8,323 nucleotides of DNA, from assembly GCA_900554745.1 (NCBI GenBank), contig USIU01000041.1, positions 1 to 8,323 of the forward strand, read 5' to 3'. Position 1 is the first letter of the stretch; every line of letters starts with the position of its first letter. Origin of the DNA: an uncultured Leuconostoc sp. (lineage in GTDB: Bacteria; Bacillota; Bacilli; Lactobacillales; Lactobacillaceae). The notes under the pieces are model-generated. The model was not told the DNA's origin. It was given only the letters and a program-made list of their open reading frames with translations, and did not search any database. This document shows positions 1 to 5,506 of the stretch, piece after piece. A program made the translations under genes and the position numbers.

Positions 1-354
1 CCCCAACCAATCATCATCCGTCCCTTGGACGATATAGAGATCTGCTGGTTTGAGCCGTTGCGCCTGCTCAAAGAGACTCGTATACCCATTATCCGCGAGA
101 TGCGCCCCTGACACCGCTAAATTTTGCACCGTTGCCCCAGTTGCTTGTTGGATATACTGGCCGTAATTATAGGGTGCCTTTAACCCAAACGAGACACTAT
201 CCCCAATGATGCCAATTTGGGTGACATTTTTCAGTGCCGAGTGCCGGATACGCGCTAAACTCACCCGATCTGAATCTTGCCAATGCGTCATAAGATGCCA
301 GGTTTTAAACCAGCCAATCACTTGATGAATAAGATGCTTCAATCGCCCCCACAT
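1..354 (-). CDS. SGNH/GDSL-family hydrolase, N-terminal 118 residues (runs off the left edge)
   Basis: Probable serine esterase or lipase of the SGNH superfamily; the substrate cannot be told. The frame is open from the ATG at 354 to the window edge. Block I is GIIGDSVSFG (residues 48-57) with nucleophile Ser53. Block II fits NLAVSG, with Gly83 as oxyanion-hole residue. Block III reads GTDD (111-114), with Asp where the family usually has Asn. The catalytic Asp/His block lies outside the window. The start is uncertain: a TAA in the same frame sits directly before this ATG, so it cannot lie further upstream. The only purine-rich candidate, AAAGGG, is about 16 nt away, so an internal start is possible. 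The N-terminus has no clear signal peptide. The gene follows degV after a terminator. In Bacillus and lactobacilli a GDSL lipase (YpmR type) is often found near dfrA/degV, from memory. Family call is firm; start is weak. Confidence 0.85.
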   Translation of the reverse strand, partial: MWGRLKHLIHQVIGWFKTWHLMTHWQDSDRVSLARIRHSALKNVTQIGIIGDSVSFGLKAPYNYGQYIQQATGATVQNLAVSGAHLADNGYTSLFEQAQRLKPADLYIVQGTDDDWLG

Positions 355-390
355 TTACGGTTAACCAACGCCCTTTCTTTGTCCTACGGC

Positions 391-419
391 AACAAGAAAA
401 CCCCAAAACCATTTGGGGT
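391..419 (-). terminator. Rho-independent terminator after degV
   Basis: Read on the minus strand, an 8-bp perfect stem (ACCCCAAA paired with TTTGGGGT, loop TGGT, positions 400-419) is followed by a U-rich stretch at 391-400. It begins 12 bases after the degV stop codon and closes the cca-dfrA-degV unit. It lies 46 bases before the hydrolase start, so the hydrolase needs either read-through or a promoter within this short gap; I see no convincing promoter there. Confidence 0.85.
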
Positions 420-430
420 CATTGTCCTTT

Positions 431-1282
431 TTAATGTGCTTGAAATAAGATTGCCAAAGCACCGATACCCGTATGTGTTGAGACAATCGGTGTCGTATTC
501 GTCACTTCAATTTTGATATCAGGCCAGATGGCGTTCAAGCGGGCAGCCATTTTTTCAGCAACTTCTGGCACCCCAGCATGGGAAATACCAATAGCCACCA
601 CTTCGTCATAAGACTGCATTTTTTCAATCACGCTGTCATTAAATTTGGCAATTGCCTTCATACCACGGCCTTTTGCCAGCACTTCAACTGATCCTGTTTC
701 ATCAACAGTGGCGCCGACTTTAATATTCAACAAATTACCAATGATACCAGATGTCTTACTCAAACGGCCACCGGCCACCATGTTATCCAATGAGGTAAAG
801 CTCAAAAATGTATAAGATTCGGCACGTACTTTTTCCGCTTCTGCCAAAATTTCTGCCATTGATGCACCAGCTTGGGCCAACTTAGCCGCAGCTAAAACCG
901 GGAAAGCTTCCGCACGATCGGCATTTAATGTGTCAAAAGTCGTAATTTTTGCCGCTGATAACGCTGCGGCTTGTTCTGCTGCATGTACCGTCCCTGACAA
1001 GCCGGATGACAGATGCATACTTAAAATTTCTGATTCAGGGTATTGTTGATGGATGGCATCATAAGCCGCTTGAAATTTACCAATTGATGGTTGTGACGTC
1101 TGCGGTAAGGTCGCACTTTTTGACATTTTTTCCAAAAATTCATCACGTTGGATCGTCACGCCATCTTCATAAACGACCCCATCAATTTGCACCGTGAGTG
1201 GCACGACCGTAATATCATATTGGGCAATTTCTTCTGGGGTTAAAGCAATCGCTGAATCTGTAACAATCTTTATATTCGACAT
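431..1282 (-). CDS. DegV-family fatty-acid-binding protein
   Basis: The DegV/FakB family is made of cytosolic two-domain proteins that bind one fatty acid. In the best-known members (FakB) they present it to fatty-acid kinase FakA for phosphorylation and membrane lipid synthesis; whether this copy does so is inferred. The predicted 283 residues match the usual length of about 280. Visible family marks are VTDSA near the N-terminus (7-11), QTSQPS (61-66, Thr62), SSGLSGT (92-98, Ser93), GGRLSK (171-176) and THTGIGALAI (269-278, His270). Thr62, Ser93 and His270 fall where FakB proteins contact the fatty-acid carboxylate, as I recall. The segment around 115-128 departs from the DSKSAS-like loop common in relatives. 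The frame can be extended to 1342 inside dfrA, but the ATG at 1282 has GAGGA five to six bases upstream and begins the MSNIKIVTDS core, so I chose it. It sits seven bases after dfrA and is probably cotranscribed. Confidence 0.92.
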   Translation of the reverse strand: MSNIKIVTDSAIALTPEEIAQYDITVVPLTVQIDGVVYEDGVTIQRDEFLEKMSKSATLPQTSQPSIGKFQAAYDAIHQQYPESEILSMHLSSGLSGTVHAAEQAAALSAAKITTFDTLNADRAEAFPVLAAAKLAQAGASMAEILAEAEKVRAESYTFLSFTSLDNMVAGGRLSKTSGIIGNLLNIKVGATVDETGSVEVLAKGRGMKAIAKFNDSVIEKMQSYDEVVAIGISHAGVPEVAEKMAARLNAIWPDIKIEVTNTTPIVSTHTGIGALAILFQAH

Positions 1283-1286
1283 TTTT

Positions 1287-1291
1287 TCCTC
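1287..1291 (-). promoter_or_regulatory. Ribosome binding site deciding the degV start
   Basis: GAGGA on the minus strand, about five bases before the ATG at 1282. It overlaps the TGA stop of dfrA (1290-1292), so a ribosome finishing dfrA stands on this site. It argues against the longer degV reading frame starting at 1342. Confidence 0.8.
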
Positions 1292-1790
1292 AATTCTTAC
1301 GCTGATATCGTTCAACAACAAATGCGTAGTCATGTTTTTCATCTTTTGGGTGGGGTTGACTGGCCACTAGCTCAAATTGTGACAAATCAACCGTTGGGGC
1401 AAAAGTATCGCCCGCCACGTCACCAGCAACTTTTGTAATCACTAAATCCGTGGCGTAAGGCATGAAGGCCTGGTACATGGTTGCCCCACCAGCAATGGTG
1501 ACATCACAATTTGCCGCCTTAATTTTGTCTAAAACTTCAGGGACACTATGTGCCACCAAGACCTCGTCATAGCCCGGTTGCCAATCGGTTTGACGTGTTA
1601 ATACTAACGTTTTTCGATTGGGCAATGGCCGGCCAATACTTGACCAAGTTGTCCGCCCCATAATCATTAACGTCCCCACAGTCTCCTGTTTAAAGCCCTT
1701 CAGGTCATCTGGTAAATGCCACGGTAAGTCCCCATTTTTACCAATTGCATGCTGGTTATCTTCGGCCCACACCATTTTAATCGTGGTCAT
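1290..1790 (-). CDS. dfrA: Dihydrofolate reductase
   Basis: Reduces dihydrofolate to tetrahydrofolate with NADPH, supplying one-carbon carriers for thymidylate, purine and methionine synthesis. The 166 residues are typical for a bacterial chromosomal enzyme. The signature LPWHLPDDL is at 22-30; by alignment to the Lactobacillus casei enzyme, Asp29 is the catalytic acid and Phe33 a folate contact. MGRTTW (44-49), RPLPNRK (54-60, Arg59 near the folate glutamate) and the cofactor motif IAGGATMY (99-106) are all present, so the enzyme looks intact. The ATG at 1790 lies inside the end of cca (14-base overlap) with AAAGGAG ten bases upstream, also within cca, indicating cotranscription and possible translational coupling. 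No thymidylate synthase gene, a frequent partner, is visible in this window. The symbol folA is equally valid. Confidence 0.97.
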   Translation of the reverse strand: MTTIKMVWAEDNQHAIGKNGDLPWHLPDDLKGFKQETVGTLMIMGRTTWSSIGRPLPNRKTLVLTRQTDWQPGYDEVLVAHSVPEVLDKIKAANCDVTIAGGATMYQAFMPYATDLVITKVAGDVAGDTFAPTVDLSQFELVASQPHPKDEKHDYAFVVERYQRKN

Positions 1791-2988
1791 GTTGACTTAA
1801 CTCCTTTGCATAAGCTAACAGTGCCGCTTGCTGATTGACGACTTGCCCCGTCACAACCGCCTGTTCGATTGCCTTTAAAATACGGCCCATTTGTGGCCCT
1901 GGTTGAACGATTTGTTGCGTAATAAGTTGCCCACCGTCAACCTGTAATTCACGCGTGTGATGGATGGGTAAGGCCTCAAACATGGCAATCACATCAGCGA
2001 TCACCGTCTCATCTGTTTGCATTAAGCGCAATACACTGATTAAGACGTCACGATAGTCATCAATCTGGTACAACGTCCATAAATCACATGTTGTGATGTG
2101 GCGCGCAACTGGGGCAACCGCCGTGACTACCCGCATCAAATCCCGACTCGTTTTCCAGGCGCGCAGAAACGCCGTCATCTCTGACACCTTTAAGTTCGAC
2201 CGTGTTAACAGATAGGTCCAAGCAACTGGTAGGGTTGCTGGTTGCTGCCAGGCGAGATCAGCGATAATGGCCTCAAATTGCCACTGATCTAGCTGGCCTG
2301 GCAAGTATGCCATGACGCCATCTTCAATGGCCATGACCAAGCTGGCCGCCGCTTGCTGCCCCATCAACAACTTTTCAAATTCCACGCGAATGCGTTCCAC
2401 AGCAATTTTGGCTAAATTAGGTGCCAAACGCCGCAAGGCCGCGCGCGTATCGGGTGCAATTTGAAAGCCAAGCTGGGCACTAAAACGCAACGCCCGCATC
2501 ATGCGCAACGCGTCTTCAGTAAAGCGTACTTCGGCTTCACCAACGGCTCGAATCACCCCCGCTGACAAATCTCCTAACCCATCAAACAAGTCAACAATTT
2601 CACCATCATGCGTCATGGCCAAGGCATTGATCGTAAAATCACGGCGCTGGAGATCTTCGGCCAAACTACGCACAAACGTCACCTTGTCCGGCCGGCGAAA
2701 GTCCGTATAAGTTGATTCCGTTCGAAACGTCGTGATTTCATACCCTAATCCATGGTCTAATACCATCACTGTCCCATGCTGAATTCCTGTATCGACGGTT
2801 TTATCAAATTGTTTTTTAACTTCTTCTGGAAATGCCGCACTCGCAATGTCCACATCATGAATCGGCTTTTGCAGCAACATATCGCGTACTGAGCCACCAA
2901 CAAAATAAGCCTCAAATCCGGCTGCTTCTAAGCGTTGTAACACCGGTTGGGCAGCCACAAATTCCGAGGGTAACGTTTCAATTTTCAT
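1777..2988 (-). CDS. cca: CCA-adding enzyme (tRNA nucleotidyltransferase, class II)
   Basis: Builds and repairs the 3' CCA end of tRNAs from CTP and ATP without a nucleic acid template, acting in the cytosol. The 403 residues match the one-protein Bacillus-type enzyme of about 400. Motif A is GGSVRD (31-36) with metal-binding Asp45 and Asp47 in HDVDIA. Motif B is RRDFTINA (115-122), which distinguishes ATP from GTP/UTP by ribose and fold. Motif C is DLFDGLGDL (133-141). Motif D is EDALRMMR (158-165), whose Glu/Asp and Arg form the amino-acid template for C and A. Motif E is the ERIRVEF segment that follows. The C-terminal half is helical and less conserved, as expected for body and tail. No HD domain is apparent. 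The ATG at 2988 has AAAGGA eight bases upstream. It is the first gene of cca-dfrA-degV, with its own promoter just upstream. Confidence 0.97.
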   Translation of the reverse strand: MKIETLPSEFVAAQPVLQRLEAAGFEAYFVGGSVRDMLLQKPIHDVDIASAAFPEEVKKQFDKTVDTGIQHGTVMVLDHGLGYEITTFRTESTYTDFRRPDKVTFVRSLAEDLQRRDFTINALAMTHDGEIVDLFDGLGDLSAGVIRAVGEAEVRFTEDALRMMRALRFSAQLGFQIAPDTRAALRRLAPNLAKIAVERIRVEFEKLLMGQQAAASLVMAIEDGVMAYLPGQLDQWQFEAIIADLAWQQPATLPVAWTYLLTRSNLKVSEMTAFLRAWKTSRDLMRVVTAVAPVARHITTCDLWTLYQIDDYRDVLISVLRLMQTDETVIADVIAMFEALPIHHTRELQVDGGQLITQQIVQPGPQMGRILKAIEQAVVTGQVVNQQAALLAYAKELSQHDHD

Positions 2989-3007
2989 ACATCATATCCT
3001 TTTGTCT

Positions 3008-3016
3008 ATTATATCA
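3008..3016 (-). promoter_or_regulatory. Extended -10 promoter for cca-dfrA-degV
   Basis: The minus strand reads TGATATAAT: a perfect TATAAT at 3008-3013 with the TG of an extended -10 element one base before it. No good -35 hexamer lies 16-18 bases upstream, which fits an extended -10 promoter. A start point about seven bases downstream would fall near 3001, leaving only about 13 bases before the cca ATG. Confidence 0.7.
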
Positions 3017-3078
3017 AAAACACGCGCATTAGAAACACTCCCCGCACCATTTGTCAGGCTGATGCCGGTCTTTTTTTG

Positions 3079-4344
3079 TTAGTAAGCCAAATCTTCTAGC
3101 CGCATTTGCATGTCCATGTCATCAGGCGCCAGGAATAGGTATTGTTTCAAAGCCTTGATTTCTGCCTCAGGTTGGCCTTGTTCATGATACCAATCAACTA
3201 AATCACGCAAAAAGGCACTGTTGTCTTGGAATAATGGCGCAGCCGTTTCCCAATTCTCGGCTGCCTTTTCTGTCTCGCCAATCGCTTGATAAGCACGGGC
3301 TAATGACCAATAGAACTGCGGATCTACGACGTCTTCTTGCATGGCTGCCGTTAAGCGCGCAATCACATCGTCGTAACGTTGTTGCGCAAACAAGAGGTCA
3401 GTTAAGGCAATTAATGTGGCCACATCTGACTCATCAACAGCTAGCCCCTTGAGGTAGTATGCTTCGGCAGCAGCCGTATCGCCTAATTTTTCGGCTGCTT
3501 GTCCTGCCAAGCGATACAACAACACATTGGTTTCATCTTGGGCTAGACCCGCTTGATACGTACGATAAGCATCCTCTAACTGATGTACTTGTGTATAAGC
3601 TTGTCCTAAGAGTGGGTAAACTGATGTGTACTTAGGATCGACATCCAAAATATCATTAAATAAGCGAATCGCTTCATTTTCACGATGGGTCTCTTGATAC
3701 AAAATGGCTAACTGGAAACGCGTGTCCAACGTCATTAATTCTGGCTTAATTTGTTCCAAATACCCGATAGCGTGGTCATATTGTCCAATTTGGGCATAAG
3801 CGACCCCAATCCGCGCCACGAGGTCCACACGACTCATCTCACGCTTCCCCTTCACAAGCAACGCACGATAGCGACTAATTGCTTTTTGATAGGCTTGATT
3901 AGCAAAATAAAATTCTGCTAAGGCAAACTGGATAATATCTTCGTCTGGTGCTAACTTTTCCGCCTGTAGCAAACTGTGTTCAGCCGCCTCATTCAAGCCT
4001 TCTGATTGATATATATCCGCCTTAACCAGTAGCGCGCGCAAATAAGAATCCGAATCAGGTTGAATTTGCGCGAGGTAATTTTGCGCGTCATCAATATCCC
4101 CATCTTCAATGGCAATATCAGCTAACGCCGTTCGCAATTCATCTTCTTCAGGATACTTGGCCAATAATTGTTGGTAAGCACGCCGGGATTCATCCAAAAA
4201 TCCCAACGCATATAATTCTTCGGCTAGACTATAAACCAACTCATCGCTATCTTGACGTAATGATTGATCAAAAAATTGTTGCGCCGTGTCTAACTGACCA
4301 CGTTCAAGCGCATCTAACATTTGTTCGGCATAACTGGTTGACAT
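3079..4344 (-). CDS. Tetratricopeptide-repeat protein (YpiA-like)
   Basis: A 421-residue protein made almost entirely of tetratricopeptide repeats, helical hairpins of about 34 residues that hold other proteins. I can mark roughly eleven units from about residue 35 to 409. The clearer ones are 35-68, 102-135, 136-169, 241-273 and 342-375, with the usual small residues (G/A) and aromatic residues at packing positions. There is no signal peptide, membrane segment or catalytic motif, so it is probably a soluble acidic scaffold. Length and build resemble Bacillus YpiA (about 420 residues), and a TPR gene between hup and cca is common in lactobacilli, as I recall; the function of those relatives is not settled. 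The ATG at 4344 has AAAGGAG five bases upstream. A promoter and a leader of about 90 bases with a strong hairpin precede it. I find no convincing terminator after it. Confidence 0.9.
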   Translation of the reverse strand: MSTSYAEQMLDALERGQLDTAQQFFDQSLRQDSDELVYSLAEELYALGFLDESRRAYQQLLAKYPEEDELRTALADIAIEDGDIDDAQNYLAQIQPDSDSYLRALLVKADIYQSEGLNEAAEHSLLQAEKLAPDEDIIQFALAEFYFANQAYQKAISRYRALLVKGKREMSRVDLVARIGVAYAQIGQYDHAIGYLEQIKPELMTLDTRFQLAILYQETHRENEAIRLFNDILDVDPKYTSVYPLLGQAYTQVHQLEDAYRTYQAGLAQDETNVLLYRLAGQAAEKLGDTAAAEAYYLKGLAVDESDVATLIALTDLLFAQQRYDDVIARLTAAMQEDVVDPQFYWSLARAYQAIGETEKAAENWETAAPLFQDNSAFLRDLVDWYHEQGQPEAEIKALKQYLFLAPDDMDMQMRLEDLAY

Positions 4345-4383
4345 TCTGACTCCTTTAACTGTGACACCTATTTTCAGCAGAAC

Positions 4384-4406
4384 ACACCCTGAGCAACTCA
4401 GGGCGT
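4384..4406 (-). promoter_or_regulatory. Leader hairpin upstream of the TPR gene
   Basis: On the minus strand a 10-bp stem with a 3-base loop: CCCTGAG/CTCAGGG (4387-4393 and 4397-4403), extended by G-U, C-G and A-U pairs. The extra wobble pair forms only in minus-strand RNA, which fits a role in the TPR leader. No U-run follows, so it is not a standard terminator. Its function is unknown. Confidence 0.55.
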
Positions 4407-4439
4407 ATTCCTGATTGATATGATTTTATTTAACAGCCT

Positions 4440-4448
4440 ATTTTACCA
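4440..4448 (-). promoter_or_regulatory. Probable extended -10 promoter of the TPR gene
   Basis: Minus strand TGGTAAAAT: a five-of-six match to TATAAT at 4440-4445 with a TG one base before it. No good -35 hexamer is visible. It follows the terminator of the CsbD gene and would give a leader of roughly 90 bases containing the hairpin at 4384-4406. Confidence 0.5.
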
Positions 4449-4500
4449 TAAAACCGTTGATAACAGCGAGTTTATGGGCAACAAGTATCGCGATCTATTC

Positions 4501-4530
4501 AAAATAAAAACGCTACTCAAATGAGCAGCG
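4501..4530 (-). terminator. Rho-independent terminator after the CsbD-like gene
   Basis: Minus strand: 8-bp stem CGCTGCTC/GAGTAGCG with one G-U pair and an ATTT loop (4511-4530), followed directly by TTTTTATTTT (4501-4510). It starts 15 bases after the stop codon, so the CsbD-like gene is probably its own short transcript. Confidence 0.93.
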
Positions 4531-4545
4531 CCACTAACTGATTCC

Positions 4546-4773
4546 TTACTTTTTGAGATGGTCGAAACCATCTTTCACTGCGTCAACGGCATCTTCTGCC
4601 TTGTCCTTGACTGCTTCAGCAGCATCTGATAGCTTGTCCTTCACATCAGCAAATAGCCCCTGGGCCTTGCCTTCTGCTTCACGTGCTTTATCACCGGTAA
4701 CCTTGCCTTCTACTTCCTTTGCCTTACCAGCAACCTTGTCCTTAGCGTTATCAAACTTTTCTTCAACTGACAT
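4546..4773 (-). CDS. CsbD-like stress protein with LEA-type 11-residue repeats
   Basis: A 75-residue, highly charged protein rich in Lys, Glu, Asp and Ala, without Cys, Trp or any membrane segment. Residues 4-38 carry the CsbD-family pattern (KVAGKAKEVEGKVTGDKA, then REAEGKAQG). From residue 44 an 11-residue unit of form VKDKxxDAxxA appears twice (44-54, 55-65) and begins a third time (VKDGF, 66-70), as in LEA-like amphipathic helices. CsbD proteins are small general-stress proteins (under sigma-B in Bacillus); their molecular role is unclear, and protection of proteins or membranes is only inferred here. The start is firm: AAGGAGG seven bases upstream. Lys is encoded by AAG in 12 of 15 cases, as in hup, suggesting high expression. 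The gene stands between hup and the TPR gene, with a terminator on either side. Confidence 0.88.
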   Translation of the reverse strand: MSVEEKFDNAKDKVAGKAKEVEGKVTGDKAREAEGKAQGLFADVKDKLSDAAEAVKDKAEDAVDAVKDGFDHLKK

Positions 4774-4883
4774 AACCTGTCCTCCTTGAGTTGTAATCTG
4801 ACGTTACAAGCATAGTCTAACACAAAACCAACGCGATAGGGTGAATTTTGCACATCATTTTTTAAGCCAATTGCCCTTTACCT

Positions 4884-4912
4884 ATTAGCAAGCTTTAAAA
4901 GTCACGCTTCAA
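4884..4912 (-). promoter_or_regulatory. Weak candidate promoter for the CsbD-like gene
   Basis: Minus strand TTGAAG (4907-4912) and GCTAAT (4884-4889), 17 bases apart, each a four-of-six match to the -35 and -10 consensus. It lies just after the hup terminator and would give a leader of about 100 bases. It is the best candidate I found in the 4788-4921 gap, but it is weak. Confidence 0.25.
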
Positions 4913-4921
4913 ACACGACAG

Positions 4922-4948
4922 AAAAAGGCAAGCGCGGCTGCGCTTGCC
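4922..4948 (-). terminator. Rho-independent terminator after hup
   Basis: Minus strand: perfect 9-bp stem GGCAAGCGC/GCGCTTGCC with an AGCC loop (4927-4948), followed by TTTTT (4922-4926). It lies 87 bases after the hup stop, leaving a 3' untranslated region. That region holds a second, imperfect hairpin of about 12 pairs at 4964-4996 without a U-run. Confidence 0.93.
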
Positions 4949-5035
4949 CTTGGTATGCTAGATGAGAAAATAAACACTTACTGTGACTTATTTCTCTCAG
5001 GATACCCTGTTAATTCAGATTGCATTAAAATCGAA

Positions 5036-5311
5036 TTACTTAACAGCTTCCTTCAATGCCTTACCAGGCTTGAATGCAGGTACCTTTGATGCAGGAATTT
5101 CGATTTCTGCGCCAGTTTGTGGGTTGCGACCCTTACGAGCTGCACGGTCACGAACTTCAAAGTTACCAAAACCGATCAATTGAACCTTTTCACCGTTCTT
5201 CAAAGCTTCTTCGATTGATGTAAAGACAGCATCAACTGCTGCAGTAGCATCCTTCTTTGTCAAACCAGTTGCCTTTGCAACTGAATCTACTAATTCTTGC
5301 TTGTTAGCCAT
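5036..5311 (-). CDS. hup: DNA-binding protein HU
   Basis: Small basic nucleoid protein that binds and bends DNA as a dimer, with little sequence preference, and supports chromosome compaction, replication and repair. At 91 residues it has the standard HU length and is very close to Bacillus HBsu as I remember it. The dimerisation helices are residues 3-40. The family signature GFGNFEVRDRAARKGRNP spans 47-64. The DNA-gripping arm runs from about 53 to 75 with the intercalating proline at 64, and the KVPAFKPGKALK tail begins at 76. The ATG at 5311 has TAGGAGAA seven bases upstream. All 12 Lys codons are AAG, the strongest codon bias seen here, which fits a very abundant protein. It is transcribed alone, from the promoter at 5370-5397 to the terminator at 4922-4948. 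Confidence 0.98.
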   Translation of the reverse strand: MANKQELVDSVAKATGLTKKDATAAVDAVFTSIEEALKNGEKVQLIGFGNFEVRDRAARKGRNPQTGAEIEIPASKVPAFKPGKALKEAVK

Positions 5312-5369
5312 TTTCGCTTCTCCTAAGAGTTTTTATTAACCGTCAACCGGTTTTGAAATCTGTCGAAAC

Positions 5370-5397
5370 ATTATTTCATGTAACTAGAATAACACAA
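5370..5397 (-). promoter_or_regulatory. Promoter of hup
   Basis: Minus strand: -35 TTGTGT (5392-5397, four of six), 16-base spacer, -10 AATAAT (5370-5375, five of six) with a TG placed as in an extended -10 element. The expected transcript has a leader of about 50 bases before the hup ATG. Confidence 0.65.
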
Positions 5398-5459
5398 GAA
5401 CGCCCGAATGTGTAGTGTTTATGCGGGTTTTCAGGTTTTCGTAATAATTTTGTCACACG

Positions 5460-5495
5460 AAAATGACGTCATCACAACATGTTTCACATGTGATG
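5460..5495 (-). terminator. Possible terminator after der
   Basis: Minus strand: ACATGT/ACATGT stem with a GAA loop (5477-5491), extended by CATC/GATG across a 3-base bulge (5470-5495). A short CATTTTC stretch follows rather than a full U-run. It starts 11 bases after the der stop. Position supports termination; the bulge and weak U-tract lower confidence. Confidence 0.4.
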
Positions 5496-5506
5496 TCGCT
5501 CACTTC

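Noticed and set aside
277..516. Open plus-strand frame of 79 codons across the degV terminator
   Set aside because: It runs antisense to the hydrolase start, the terminator and the end of degV, with no family resemblance.
1283..1342. Longer degV frame starting at 1342
   Set aside because: It would overlap dfrA by more than 50 bases and read through the GAGGA site; the family core begins at 1282.
3041..3077. Hairpin-like sequence with seven T on the plus strand between the TPR gene and cca
   Set aside because: The plus-strand stem has two mismatches in nine pairs and no plus-strand gene ends there. On the minus strand pairing is slightly better but there is no U-run, so I do not call a terminator for either strand.
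4487..4494. Eight-base palindrome ATCGCGAT upstream of the TPR promoter
   Set aside because: Too short and single-copy in the gap; expected by chance in several kilobases.
4553..4789. Open plus-strand frame of 78 codons opposite the CsbD-like gene
   Set aside because: The Ser/Ala/Leu-rich product is what the antisense of a Lys/Glu/Asp/Ala-rich gene gives. The minus-strand gene has the ribosome binding site, family match and terminator.
5463..5472. Ten-base palindrome ATGACGTCAT after der
   Set aside because: It is part of the untidy dyad region downstream of der; a single copy with no partner site is not evidence of an operator.
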